Positions 1 through 13,000 are shown, numbered from the stretch's first letter. The stretch is 64,000 bases of DNA from Sphagnum magellanicum (GCA_021904315.1 CM038920.1:7006001-7070000), one strand, 5' to 3'. Program-made: numbers and translations. The notes: generated from the sequence alone by a model not told the origin.

Positions 1-780
1 CCCTTCCAGCTTAGAGGTCATAAGCAATCTACAGCACCTGGATTTGCAGTCCAATTATCTGACAGTGATTGTGTATATGTAAGCTTCAACAAGATCAGCC
101 AGCCTGTAGAGCTGAGCTTCAATACCATGAGATTCTGGAGCTTCAACCCCATCAGCTTCTGAGGAGCATCGATTGTGAGGGGGCGTTGGCGGTAGCAGTG
201 CTGAGAACCGATGGAGATGCGCGTTTGCAGAGGAGATTGGAGGGGGGGGGGGGGGAGGGGGGGGGGGGGGGTGTTTGGCGAAGCGCGAAGGCTTCCGCCA
301 TTGAGGTTTTCTTTTTCGGGTGGGCGTCCGGGCTGCCTTTTTTTTCTTTAATTTTTTTTTTTTTTTAAAGGATCGGTCCCTTCCTTCTCCCCATGATTCT
401 TCGGCCTTTACCCCCTTCTAGGGTTGGGTTCTTTCCTCCTTAGTTTTTGTCTTCAACTTTAGGGCTTCTTCTCTCTTTCAATCCTATTGTGGTTCTTTGT
501 GCTTGTGGCACGGTTGATTTTTCATCGTCCTTTGTGGTTGGCGCGGGGCTAAGCACAATGTCCCTTATTTTGGATGTGAGTCGTTATTTTTGCAAAGTGA
601 CATGACGTGTCATTAAAAGTAATATCAAGGATTTCTTGCTCTTCCAATAGGCGGAGCCCTTGATGCTTTAATTACCCCCTTGGTCTCTTCTCTACCTCTA
701 GTTACGTGGTTTTAACTTTGGACCCCCTCAACACTTTTCATTTAAATCTTCCTCGGCCTCGTTTGTATTTGCGCATCCCT
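1..780. other. GC-rich unassigned segment with G run and T run
   Basis: This stretch is richer in G+C than the AT-rich DNA that follows. It holds a run of 14 G, one A and 15 G (242-271) and a T run (352-366). A 99-codon open frame crosses both runs, but its composition is dictated by the homopolymers and I do not call it a gene. The segment could be the 5' flank or leader of a gene outside the window. No TATA element or splice pattern convinced me. Confidence 0.4.
242..271. repeat. Interrupted poly-G tract
   Basis: Twenty-nine guanines interrupted by a single A on the + strand. Such a tract can in principle form G-quadruplexes, and its length is likely polymorphic or error-prone in assembly. 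No function is implied by the sequence alone. Confidence 0.9.
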
Positions 781-781
781 T

Positions 782-1606
782 TTGCTTTACGGTGAGAGGT
801 GCAATCAGCTTTTTGTCTCCCTTTTGATGGCCTTATTTGAGATTTGTTTAATGTGGCCGCTTGACAATTATTCCTTTTCATCCAGTGTAAGGAGAATGGT
901 GAACAAGTACTTTTGGGAGGTGAAAGAAGGTGACATTGATTGGACAAAGGTTCATGATTGTGCAACAATGAAAGGAAGCCGTAAAGCTCATCAAGTGTCA
1001 ACTATCAACTGTTGTAACCCAATTTAAGTGCAATATAGGCATTTGTCTTGTTTTTGCCCATGTTGTGTGGATGGGAATTCAAAGTTGCAATGTGATTAGA
1101 TCAACCATGTTTCACAATGGACACTTGCTAAACTATGACCTTTAAATAGTTCTAATGTTGAAGGGGCAATGTGTGATTCTAATCAAGAAATTGAATTTGG
1201 AACTAGAGGAGAACAAATGGCAAATGACTTGGTGGTTGGAGATAACATTGTTGTTGTATGTCAGAACTTTACTAATGAAAGCTTCTAGTTATTTTTATGT
1301 GACAAAATGGTTCACACTGTAAAAGAATCATTTATAGATGGATGGGGACAAACATGGTATGAAGGTGATAGTGTCATTGGAGGGTTGTGGTATGAACGGC
1401 TACGACTTGGGAATCATACTTATTATCTTCATGAAAACTCACCAACAACCTGGGTCCTTTCACATTTAATAATAACATCTAAGTTTCCAATGCCACCAAC
1501 TATTCATTTGGTTAGGGGCAATTTAACAACATATGAACTTTTTAAAGAGGTTTTAGGGATCATTGAAGAAGGCCTTGAAGCCTTCAGATTGTTTAATGAT
1601 GCCTAG
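782..1606 (+). pseudogene. Unrecognised coding relic in two blocks
   Basis: Two protein-like blocks lie on the + strand. The first (about 880-1027) has charged, structured composition around the motif GDIDWTKV and ends with HQVSTINCC. The second (about 1204-1606) reads through one TAG just before LFLCDK and continues about 100 codons, with features such as DGWGQTWYEGD, GLWYERLR and KFPMPPT. The blocks are separated by stops and frameshifts. The block spacing and single stops suggest one decayed gene or transposon protein. I do not recognise the family and assign no function. It could be the N-terminal part of a large mobile-element protein. Confidence 0.45.
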
Positions 1607-4430
1607 GATATTTCATTCTCCCATTGGGAACTTTAATGATACATAGCCAACTGTTGGACCCAACACTGGATAAAATTCAAAAAATTGTGATTTTTTGGGT
1701 TTAATACAAACTTGGTTATGGGTTTCGAAGTATGAAATTAATTTGATATTTGTAAGTTGTTAGGAGTAGTGCAATTCATTGTCCATGTATGCAAAAGATG
1801 TCTATTGAAAATGCATATATGGAAAGTGTTCACATGTTCAACATGCCATCGTAGAATTTGGTCACTTGGGAATCATGAAATTCAAGTTATCAATGGCATG
1901 TATGGTCAATACCTTCTATCTCCAACTCGTGAGTCATTAAATAATTTGAAGCTCTTTAGTGCATGATGAATAATACCAATATTTGGTTTTGGTGTTGATT
2001 TGTGAATTCTTGGAATTCTTGAGTTCTTACTTATTACCAAATAACACTTGCATTTTCAAATGTTTGTTTGATGCATTATGTGAGTATAACTTGCTACTTG
2101 TTTGGCACTGTTCCATCAGAGAAACACAAACAACACTAAATTGTAATGAAGATGCACTCAAAAGTTTTAGTCAATAATCTAAGTTTAAAAAAATGTTCAA
2201 AAATAGTTTACTAGTTGGTTTCAACTTCATTGTAGGCCTGACTAGACATTATGTATTCCAATTATCTTCTTCATATCGAAGCTTTAGTCCCAGGGTTTGA
2301 AACTTTAAGTTTCTTTGTGTATGACTTAAATCAAGTTGCCATTTTGTTTTTCAAAGTTGTCCATGTTTTTGTGTAATGTTCCAACAATAGGCCACTTGCA
2401 ACTTGGGCACCTTCTATTATAACAAAATTAGCACTAACATGGAGCTTCATTTTAGGAACAATAGCATTGCCAAAATGCATAGTACCATTGCAAGAATGCA
2501 TTTTACAGAAGTGCATTCTAGTATCGTGTAGTTGTGGTTATGATTACAAACTACACAATACCATTGCCATAATACACAATATTATACTACACAAAATTGT
2601 GGATGCAATATAAACAAAATGTAAACTGTTCACAAAAGTGACATTCACTCCATGTGTACATAACCAAAGGTACATAGCCCTAAGGAGTAGTGAGCTACCC
2701 TTGCAAAGTTAGGTGCAAAACTATTGCCATAGGTACCAAAAAACAAAAAAAGTAAGCTAGAATCCTTAGCCTTTTGTGACATACATAAGTTCAAGATCTG
2801 GCAAACCAATAGTTATAGGTCAAAAGAACATCAATTTTCCTCTACATATGTCATTCAACAGTCATCATGTAGGTATTGATTATGTCCAAAACTATCATCA
2901 ACCCAAGAGCAACTTAACAAGACCTAAGTTTTGTCATTACTTTTAATAATCCTTCTCTTTGAATTTTCATCTAAGCTCGTGTAACCATCTTTGGTTTTAC
3001 AGTGGATACAATAATGCGTGATTTTGGTGCTTTACTCATAGATGGCTTTTGATTTGGCATCTCATTTTTAGCCTCATCTTGTGTGGGGTCCTTCAACTAA
3101 CCTAATAACTTAACTAATACCTCAGTAGAAATTATAACATCTAATCTTGTGACATGTTAGCTAGTTCAATTGGGAACAATTTCCCCAATTGGATATTGGT
3201 TGCCTTTGTTGCCAAGGTAGCTATTGCCTTGCATGGTGATAAAGGTTTGCTAGTTGGCTTATCTAAGCATTCATCATCATCATCATCATCATCAGTACCC
3301 ACCCCTCTTGATATCTTATCTACCCTTTTTTTTTTGTTGATGACAATGAAACTAATACCTTCTTCCCAATTGCCTTTGTAATGGAAGGTTTTGGACTAAT
3401 GGGATGGTCAACATGGCAATTTACAACATTGTCCACAATTGCACACAAAAATGCAATTAATGAAATTTGTGAAAACATAATAACATAATTCTGACTTGAT
3501 TTAAGAATGTGAAAATTTGTTGAAACAAAATGTCATTTAAGATGGGGTTCAAGGTTACCTAAATCTTCTTTACTTGTCAAGGTTTGTATGTTGGATGGGT
3601 TTAATGTCTCTTCAACTTGATAATATCGTTCTTTTGCAAAATTTAGGGCCCTTAGCTTCTTTGCTAGTGGGTCATGCACCAGCACCTTGTCTTGTACATT
3701 GTACCAATTTAACCTAGGTGAAGTTGTAGTGCACTCAAGATTGTTGTAGTGCACTTAAGTTGGTACAATGCAAGACTAACAGAAAACCTTGCATTTGGTG
3801 AAGACATGGGAGTGTCCCTCTTTGGATTTGAACATGATAAGACATTCATGGGGCTGGAAAATTGGGTGTTCTCATTGTGAGCCATATAATTTACACTTGT
3901 TGATCCATACTCAACTTGGAATGACTCTGTACTTTCAACTACAAATGTAAACACATGACATTTACTCACATATAATAACCAATGTACTCACCACCAGAAG
4001 CAATGTAAGCAAATGAACAACCTAAATGACAATATTCATTTTAAGAAGCCCCAAAATAAATTACTTGTTGGGCCCAAAATTGCCATTATACAACATAAGT
4101 TACAATGTTGCAATACACATAATGATCATGATTAGGAGCCTAGTAGTAGGTTTTAGAAAATTGCCAATGCCTAATCCATCACCTCATATAGAATATCATA
4201 CTTGTTAAGATCTAGATGTACTCAATATGGATAACCTATGTACAAACTTAATTCAGTAAACAAAAAACCACCATTTCAACCACATGTGAAATTCAAAAAA
4301 ATATGTTAATCCATTTTTAACCTCTGTAAATTTTCTCAATTCAACAAATAGAAAACCTACATTACATTAGCCATAAGGAGAATTCATGAATGTGAAGTTT
4401 GCCTCAAGAATCAAGTTTTATGCATAAGGA
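1607..4430. other. AT-rich intergenic DNA without a supported gene
   Basis: Only short random open frames are present here. The minus strand around 2950-3380 shows scattered protein-like runs, including an acidic stretch encoded by the ATC microsatellite, but they are interrupted by stops. A short direct repeat (gttgtagtgcact, twice near 3723-3757) is present. I see nothing else. Confidence 0.5.
3271..3294. repeat. (TCA)8 microsatellite
   Basis: Eight uninterrupted TCA units on the + strand. On the minus strand it encodes a short aspartate run inside a broken coding relic. Confidence 0.95.
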
Positions 4431-4434
4431 ACAT

Positions 4435-6100
4435 CTAATTTGGAAAGAACTTACCATTTACCATGGAGTCCATACCATTCTTAATAGCTTCCTTAACCTT
4501 CAAAAGCATATTTTGCCTTATGGATTCATGGTTCATTTCCTTAGCTAATTGTTGAAGTTCGGAAGCCCTAGGAGTGCCACCAATCTGGGTGTAATTTTTG
4601 CTTGCATACACAACACTTGTTGGAATGCTCCAACATTGCAGCAAGGCAAAATGGGTGAAAGGTGTGCTTACAACTTGTAATTGCAATATCAGCACAATGG
4701 TACCACTAATTGCAGTAACCACACAACTTCATAATGATAATGTTATGTCCATCTTCCTCTAATGGCTTGTTTTGGTGTAGAATTGATTGAGGCCAAAATG
4801 AAACGCCGTTTCCTATCTTCATTTTTTCAATCTAATTTTGCATACATTTTTCTTCTTTGATGAGTTCATGTTGGTTATTCATAGCCTTTTCCAATTCTTT
4901 TTGTATCATGTGACATTTTTCATCAACCTTTCAATACAAACTTTTTCCTTTGATAGCCATCTCCTTTTTATCATTAAAAATGCCATTCAAAATGTCTAAC
5001 TCTCTTTCTTTTTCATTTTTCACCTATAGCAAAGCATCCATATTTAATGCTAAGGTTGGAGTCTATTGTTGTACAAGTTGGTCTTCTTGAATGTCCTCTT
5101 TGGCATCCTGGGCTTCTAATAATGAACCTACAACCTTAACACATGCCAACCATGTCCAAGATAAATCAAAACCAACATTTATATAGCCATCTACAACATT
5201 TGTCACCCTTAGAATGTTAAGACAAAAACTCAATAACAATTTTACATGTACAACATTGTAGTTCTACATACATTCTATAAGATTATAAATAGATTGCCCA
5301 CCAAACCAAACAATTACTTGATGTTGAAGCATTTGGATTTTCGCTTTGACATCAAAGAGTGATTTTTTGGCAACATCAATTTTATCTTGTGATTGTTGAA
5401 CTACTATCTTTCAATCCCCCATACTAAATCATACCCCAATCAAACATTCCATACACTCTTTTTTTTCACTTGGAATTGATGAATGCAGGAGTTGTTATAT
5501 TTCCAAAGCTAGTGTTTGAGCTCCAATAATTCTTGAACATTGGCAATGTCTTCAGCTGAGACATACTTTTATTCACGTTTGCAATTCCCTATTGGACTAC
5601 AATCCTTCTTTGGCTTTGAAGATGTTTGGCCTATGGCAAGTGCTCCATGTGAACGATTCGAACCTTCACTGATTTCTATCCTTTCCACTTTGTTTGCTTG
5701 CATCAACGGGTTCATGTTTAAATGTTGGGCTTTTTCTTTTGCAATGGAAACTGTAGCCTTTGCCCAATTAATTGGGTGACCATTGCGCTCTACTACCCAC
5801 CCTTTCACCAACCAAGCCATGATCTCATTGTTTGTGCTATGCATTGTTCCGTAGATTTTATAATACAATTGTCCAATTTTTTCTTAATTTCCATTGTTAA
5901 CAAAGGGTTGGTGGTCTTGAATTTATGCACATTACCAAACACTTTGGTAATGTCTGTAGTTGTAACATGTTCATCGGTTAGTTCAAACTTTGGGCCTAAA
6001 GTTGTTGCATGTAGTTGCTTGACCTCCTCAAAAAATTTCACATTTTGAAGTGCATATTCAACAATGGGTCGCTTCGGATACTCCTTATCAATTTTTTAAG
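4435..6100 (-). pseudogene. Degenerate minus-strand coding relic with coiled-coil part
   Basis: Reading leftward from 6100, protein-like sequence runs in shifting frames. An initial block (about 5805-6080) carries the motif KFFEEVKQLHATTLGPKFEL. A block at 5569-5780 is rich in Lys, Glu and Asn. A clearly coiled-coil segment follows at about 4750-5040, with KNEKERELDILNGIF and KGKSL, and a final block lies at 4435-4722. Stops and frameshifts separate the pieces. The mix of a conserved-looking N-terminal block and a heptad-rich tail resembles accessory proteins of plant DNA transposons, but I cannot name the family. It may equally be a decayed host gene. Confidence 0.35.
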
Positions 6101-6189
6101 CTTCTTTGCATTCTCCTCTTTTCCCATAATTTGGTACACAAACAATGCACCCAAAGTTATGTTAAAACTAACAAGTCCTTAAACCATGT

Positions 6190-6910
6190 GGTTATAACTA
6201 CAACATCAAGCACTTTAAAAAACACATATCTCCTAAAATTTAAGCACACATTTCCTACAAAAACATAGATCCTACTAAGTAAAACATCATTCACTTGTTG
6301 CATAATTTAAAATTTGCACTTCAAAGCAAACGACTACTAAATAAAGACTAGTTTTAATGAAAAAAAAGGAGTCACAGTAGACAGTTTTAAGATAAGCAGA
6401 GTCCTAGGTAAGTACTAGTTTCTTTGAAAATTATAGAATTATTTTACACCACTTTGCCAAGGACACACTCTTAATCAAAGGATAGTTATAAGGACATATT
6501 ACATAAGTTATGTGGTAATGAAAACATCAAGCACTTTAAAAAGCACATATGTCCTAAAAAAACGCACATCTCCTAAAAACACAGATCCTACTAAGTAAAA
6601 CATCATTCAGTTGTTATGTAATTTGAAATTTACACTTCAAAGCAAGATATTATTAAATAAGGACTAATTTTTATGAAAAAAAAGGAGTCACAATAAATAG
6701 TCTTAAGACAAACATTCATTCATTTTGCACAACATCAAGCACTTTAAAAACCATGCCTCTCCTACAAAAGTACATATTGCTAAGTAAAATAACATTAGGT
6801 TGTTGCCATTATGAAGACTGCATTTTAAAGCAAGCTCTACTATTCATGTAGGATTTATTCTAATGAAAAAAAAGACATTTAGTACACAATCTTAAGATAA
6901 TCACAAGCAC
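6190..6910. repeat. Three-copy diverged tandem repeat
   Basis: Three direct copies begin near 6200, 6520 and 6727. Each starts with acatcaagcactttaaaaa, continues through a taagtaaaa(ca)tca segment, and ends in a taatgaaaaaaaaggagtca-like block followed by a cttaagat block. Copy length shrinks from about 260 to about 190 bp through indels. The copies are AT-rich and non-coding. Confidence 0.8.
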
Positions 6911-7455
6911 TAATTTTTACAAATCACATTAAAACTTGGATCATGTTCCATAATGACAATTTAAACTAAATGAACCTTAACAACTTGGATGTAATTCAAT
7001 GATTTCAAAAGCAAGATATGAAAGGATTTAAAACAGAACACATTGAAAGTTAACAAAGGTACCTTCTGTCAAGATTGTACTTGGTTTAGGATTGTAAAAT
7101 TCTACTACAATATGGAATTTGAACACTCCAAAACAATATTACATACCTGCTTCCACAATAAGAAAGAATACATGTATTAGCAATTGTATGGATCATAGAT
7201 TTACATGATCAAAAGCAAGACTATATAAGAAACAAAACACTTCAACATTTCAAAAATATATTTAAATCTAGCTAAGGGTCCTTAGATTGTTAAAACCAAG
7301 TTTAATTTCCCACAAAAGCAACTAAACTACAACAATGGGCTTATGGGGAGATGGCCACTAAAGTTGTATCCTCTAACTAACCAGTTACTTTGATGTTGAC
7401 TTGGCATTTGTAGAATTTTCAAAGTCTAAAATAACTATTAGCTTTGTAAGTCGTT

Positions 7456-7815
7456 TCACAATGGCAAAATGTACATATGTGTCAACTTGTAAATGGGTTT
7501 TAGGACATGGCATAGTAGTGAAACTAGTGCCTTCCTTTTTGGACGTCCTAAAGGAATGTAAAACATTTCATCTTTAGAATCTCCATCATTATCACCCCAA
7601 GCCAGCTTTTCATCAGCAAATCGTGCCCTACTCAGTGTCTCCCATACGGCACATTCAATCTTTTTGATAGATGCAAACTTATTCACATCTTTCTTGATAG
7701 ATGGGGACTTACCTGCACCCTTTTTGATAGATGAAGATTTATGTGCACTACTGGACACCCAAAACCAAATTAAACACTTGGTCATGTTGAAGTTGATTTT
7801 GCAAATTGAAAACAA
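7456..7815 (-). other. 119-codon open frame of unknown status
   Basis: An uninterrupted minus-strand frame containing three near-identical heptads of the type K-x-x-SIKK about 12 residues apart, then a more complex stretch (RARFADEKLAWGDNDGDSKD). The internal repetition and the acidic tail look more protein-like than random sequence. There is no recognisable domain, no promoter and no neighbouring exon that I can tie to it. It may be a surviving exon of the relic on the same strand at 4.4-6.1 kb. Treat as hypothetical. Confidence 0.2.
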
Positions 7816-10120
7816 TACATATAGACAATGAACTCCCTAGTTTTAGACCTACAACATGATCAATCTTGACACCAAGAGATGCAATTCACTTCATGGACCA
7901 AATCTACACATTTTAGTTTAAAAATAATCCAAGCCTTCAATGCACCTCTTCAAACATAACAAATCAAACTAGACATAAAAAGTTTAGTTTTACTTCATTA
8001 GGAATACATTTTGATATCTTAGTACTCTGTTCAAGGTGCCCACATTTTAAGGTCTATTTTCAAACAATTTTAGCACACCTTGGTCCTTGGCTATGGTAGA
8101 CAATTCAAAGGACAGATATAATTTACAAGACACTGTAATTCATGTACAACATGGCTCATATGAAACTTTCAATAGAACTATGATCATACCAGATAAGTGA
8201 AACATTCCAACACACATTTAAATGCCATATTTCAAGGTGTAATTTATGAACGACATGGATTAGATAATTTTCTTAGCAAAGGGTTAGGGTTTGACAAACA
8301 TGAAGCATCTCAACAAGCATACTTGTGCCATATTACAAGACCAATGTAGTTCATGAACAACATGAATTAAATAAGAATTTTAGCAAAAGGTTTAGGGTTT
8401 CATAATTGAAGCACTTAAATAAGCATAAATGCCATATTACAAGGTGTAAAGTTCATGTGTAGCATGCATTAGATAAGAATATTAGCAACTTAGGGTTTAG
8501 GTTTTCACAATCTTGAAACATTTCAACAAGCATCCATGCTAATCATTTGATGTTCAAAAGAAGGTGAGAAATGGCAAAGAATTTACAATTGCAATTATGT
8601 GACCTTTGATCAAGCTCATTCCATTCATCAAATGTAGTTTGTGTCTTGCACTATTTATCCTACTTCACTATTGAGTGAAATACAAAAGTTCACATGGACA
8701 CGCAAAATGCTCCTATGCACCCTCCACTCCAATATGGTACTCTCTTGTGATAAAGAGAATGGTCAAACACCCACACAATAGTTGCAAGTTAAAACTTTAT
8801 GCCATGTATTCATTGTTTGGCAACATTAAGCATTGTTCCTTAATTAACCACCAAAAAGTTCAAAAAGAAAATGATCCAAAGAAATCTTAATCATACTACC
8901 AATATAATTCAACACTAATTAAAACAACTTGAAAAAAACTTTGCAGGATAAAAACAACTTACCTCTAAAAGCTTGAGCTTTGCCTTCCTCCAAATAAATT
9001 CTTATCTGCACACATGAAGATTTTTAGTTTCTCAACTACTCCCAACTCCTGTTGACATTTGCGTTTTGTGGTGTGAGAAGAACGTCAAGCATACAGGCAT
9101 GCGGTGACTCAAGATCATACTAGTAATAGGGCTTGCACAAACTTGCTTGTATGTTGGGTGTTCGTCAAATGATTATGACGTTGAAAATGCCCTAGCATAA
9201 ACTAGGTTATGAATAGCTCGAAGGTAGGTTAGGCATGTGAAGGAGAACAACATAATTTGAAATCAGATTTTTCATCCAATTTTCGTTGTCAGGACCCACT
9301 AATCCAAAATGGCCATGTGCTAGTTGTGTTAAAGCCTTGTGTTTAGAAAATGACTAAGCCCCTACCGAGGTTGGCTCCTCTTATTGTGATTGCACCTAGA
9401 TGCTAACAAATGTTCAAACAAATATGAAAAGTAGGAAATATGTTATTCTTTAATGTGACCCTCAACAACACCACATTCCATCAAAGGTTTAAATCTAACA
9501 ATTCCTTTATTGCTAGATAAGTTTTTTGATGGAGAGGATTTTGGTTGCAAAATAATCCAATCTACACCTTCAACACTTTTAATTGAGGCTATTGAATTAA
9601 GCAGTGTATTCTCTATTCCCAAATTCTTGGATGGTGCTAGTATAGTTTGGAGCTTAAATGAATTAGATCCACCTACACAACCCAAATCAATTTTTCCCTT
9701 AAGAAAGGAATGTGCACTTAACAAGGTCAAAGCATGTTAAAGTAGGCCAAAAAAGTGGTTTGCCTAAAATCCCATTTTAAAATATGACAATTTTTTACAA
9801 AAACACAAGAAAGTATATTGGAAAATCTTTTATCTTTCATTTAAAGAACATTTATGCTTACATTGGGTTTATGGTAACTTGAATATAAAATTTGAAAAAA
9901 CTTAATATAATAAAAGTAAGTAACAAGTAAGTTTGAAATTGACTGGTAAATATTTTTTTCAAACCTACTTTTACCCTATAAGCTAGATATATTTTTATGA
10001 GAATGTGAAAAAGATGAAAAACCACAAGTACATTTTAGGGTCCCATTAATTCAATATTTTTAGGTTTATTTTAGTAAACCTTAAATTTTTCCCAATGGCC
10101 AAGCTCTATGTTCACTAAGC
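7816..10120. other. AT-rich DNA, no supported gene apart from a tandem repeat
   Basis: No coding signal that I trust. Overlapping sense and antisense frames at 9443-9740 have similar quality and cannot be told apart. The tandem repeat at 8128-8545 is listed separately. Confidence 0.5.
8128..8545. repeat. Tandem repeat of about 107 bp, 3 to 4 copies
   Basis: Three clear copies start at about 8222, 8329 and 8439. Each opens with tgccatatt(t/a)caag, contains a gttcatga-like block, a 'tagggtt' motif, and ends with aagcat. A more diverged fourth copy may start near 8128. The period is near 105-110 bp, which is minisatellite-like. Confidence 0.85.
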
Positions 10121-10123
10121 ATT

Positions 10124-10700
10124 TTGTTCTACCTTTTAGGATTTGACATTTCAACTTGCTTCATTCTATCTTCAACCATTCTTTTTACCACGTTTTTTAA
10201 CCCAATAATAGACAGCTCATTATCTTCATTTTCAAAATCCTTGTCTAAAGCTGCCTTCAACTTCTTTATGGATTTTAACTCATTCCACAACACTAATGTC
10301 AAAAATTTGGGGAATTAGCGTTCTCATCATTTCATCCTAAGCATTCTTACCTTCATAGCATCCGTTTACATCACCCCTTGCCTTTATAAGAATCTTGTGA
10401 AGTTTTTTGCCTATTGCTTGCCTAGCACCAGTAGTTGCATCATGTTCCTTCTTCATTATTCTCAAAATTGCCCTAGCTACACTTTTTGGTTTCACCAAAG
10501 GTATAGATGTTTGTTAGGTTGGAGGTGCTTGTTGCATAGGAAGCACACTTGTTGACCCTAAGTATTATGGAATTGTATTTGTAAGCATCTATATCCATGG
10601 CTTAGGATAAGATACATTTGCTTTTGTTTATGCCATTACCAACCATGACCTTGCATCCATTGCCTTTGCAATCGCCTAGGTGGTGGTTACCATTACCACT
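10124..10700 (-). pseudogene. Minus-strand coding relic, unidentified
   Basis: Leftward from about 10,500 the minus strand gives SVARAILRIMKKEHDATTGA and KLHKILIKARGDVNGCYEG, then after stops and a frame change a block of about 45 residues ending at 10,124 (GLKNVVKRMVEDRMKQVEM). The charge pattern is that of real helical protein, but several stops interrupt it. It may belong with the minus-strand relic at 4.4-6.1 kb as parts of one decayed element. No family is recognised. Confidence 0.3.
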
Positions 10701-11314
10701 ACCCTACAATAGCTTGAGGTGGATTAGTTGATTCAAAAGTGGTTGGGGTAGAACCAGTATCTAGTTTAAGGAGTTGCAACTTTTGTTTCCTCTCCATTTT
10801 TGTTGGAAAAGAACTTGGCATTGTTTCAATGACCTCTTATATTGACTCCACGTCATTTTCCATTTCAGTGGCATGAAATCAAATAACATGTAATAAACAT
10901 TCATATATGCAATTAAGCTAATCCACTTGAAAAAATTATCATGAGTAGTGGGCACATTCTGATTATATTTAGTTGAAGTACCCAAACAACAACATAGTAA
11001 AACAAATGCATACCTCTAGAATAATTTACAAAACACATAATATACTTCTAGATTGAATCAGTCCAAAATTTTCAATCAAGCATAATAAGATTGTAGAGTT
11101 TTGGTAATTGTTAAAATTAGTACGTAGCAAATTAAAAAATGTATTCATGATCCTCCAAAGCTTACTCAAATAAGCCCTAATTAAACTAGCAATTTTGTAA
11201 AAGTCCACATAATGGTCAATAGATCACATGTAACATATTGAATTGCAATATTGCAATATAGAAGTTGTAATATAGTTGTAGTTTACACTTTGAAACCTAG
11301 TTTATAATGAACAA

Positions 11315-11440
11315 TAGCTTGTTTAAATAATAGAGTGTAAATAATAACTATTATATTGTTCAAAATAGGCTTGTTTAAACACTCTACATTCTATCGTTTA
11401 CATTTTATAGTTGTAATAAACTATTATTTGAACAAGCCTA
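11315..11440. mobile_element. Small palindromic MITE
   Basis: The left end (11,315-11,333) reads tagcttgtttaaataatag. The right end (11,421-11,440) reads ctattatttgaacaagccta, its reverse complement with two mismatches plus one extra terminal base. A second, internal copy of the terminus starts at 11,366 (taggcttgtttaaa), so 11,366-11,440 is also a smaller inverted-repeat unit. The sequence is AT-rich and has no coding capacity. I could not fix a target-site duplication, so the superfamily is open. Confidence 0.6.
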
Positions 11441-13000
11441 GAATAATTGACCAAAATGAACTAGAAGCTCATCTCTAGAGGACACTCGATGGTAATTGTA
11501 CCTTTTGAAAACAATTGCAACTAGAAGCTTCATCTCACCACTTGTACATGAGGTCTTAAACCGACCCTTTTGTCCCAATTGTCCATATTCATGCAAACAT
11601 GAATATTATGCATATGGGAATGGAGCCATATTGGAACATATTTAAACAAACTTCATCAACATAGTAAACCATATGCATACCTCAAACTGGGTTAACAATA
11701 TGCAAATTACATGTAGATTAATACACTTTTGTTGACATCTTACAAATGTAAATTGCATATTTTCTTGTAACTTATAGATGGATTAAGTAGTAGAAGAAAC
11801 GTTACATGATTTTGTCCCTACAAAGCTTACTTGGATTAGCCTTCATATAATCAACAAGATCTTTACAAACTTGCTAATTTGTCAACATCAAAAGTTAAAC
11901 ATAAATTGAATTATTCTACTACATAGAAGTATGTAGTTATTGAATGCAGTAAACTGTTGTTGGGTTCAGGATTGACCCAAGTGTCTTTTATTTAGAACAT
12001 ATGATTGAATATGGACTTATTCTGAACCTCATTGCAAATTCATCCATTCATGCATAATAATTAAAAGAATTTTGGAAGAATGAATGTTGAATGTGTGGGT
12101 TACATTGCCGAATATTTGCCACACATATTTTAGTGGGCATCAAGATAGGATGGATTTGATGATACACTGCAAGAAAAACAACATACAACCAAGATGTTCC
12201 AAGCCACATTCATGATCCCAACACTTGTGTTATTAGTGAATTTAGGACCTTCCAAACCCGAGAAACAATGGATGTTATAGACATCCTAATTGAAGCATGA
12301 AAACACAAAGCAAATTGAATTTTGCACATAATATATAATACAAAAAATTAGGTTTAAATAATAAAAGTCTAGAGTTGCTAGGACCCTTTTGAGGTGTTCA
12401 AATTCACTTAATTACATTATCATTTTGTTAATAGCTCACAAATGTAGGAAGTTTTACTCACAACCACCCTATAGACTACTATATTTGTAATTTTGTATTT
12501 ACAAATAATGCAAGCCCATTAGGAATGAGTTGCATCTTGCTTGATAATTACATGTACTTGAAAAAAACTTCAACCAAACAAAATGTCTTATGTTGGGACA
12601 TATGAACTGGTTGCATCATTCCCCTTACTTGAACAATATCTAGATGCATATATTCCATTAACCACTAACATAATGACAATAAAGTTCAAGACCAACTCAG
12701 CAAGAATTTAGTTGAAAAAAATGAAGACCTTTTAGACTTTCAACCACATGACACCAAACAAAAAAAAACATTGAGCAAGTAACCTTGTAAACAACAACAC
12801 ACTTGCTGTGTAATCGTCGTCTATTTTTTTCTCTATGGACACCTCTTCCATTCCTATAGATTTAACATTCTCCTTACCCTCTATGCCTTTTGTGTTGCTT
12901 ATGACTCCAACTAACCTCTTGCTGTGTTGTAGTGGCTTACCCAATTTAGGTAAGAATGACCATAAGTGTCAACTTCTTTGGATGAAAACATGGATGGTAG

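Noticed and set aside
69..368. 99-codon frame across the G run
   Set aside because: Mostly Gly and Phe from homopolymers; no start context or homology.
9443..9740. Overlapping 95- and 76-codon frames on opposite strands
   Set aside because: Both have similar quality, neither shows a recognisable motif, and no splice or promoter context supports one of them.
12167..12190. cactgcaagaaaaac as a possible CACTA terminus
   Set aside because: No inverted partner at a sensible distance and no 3-bp duplication found.
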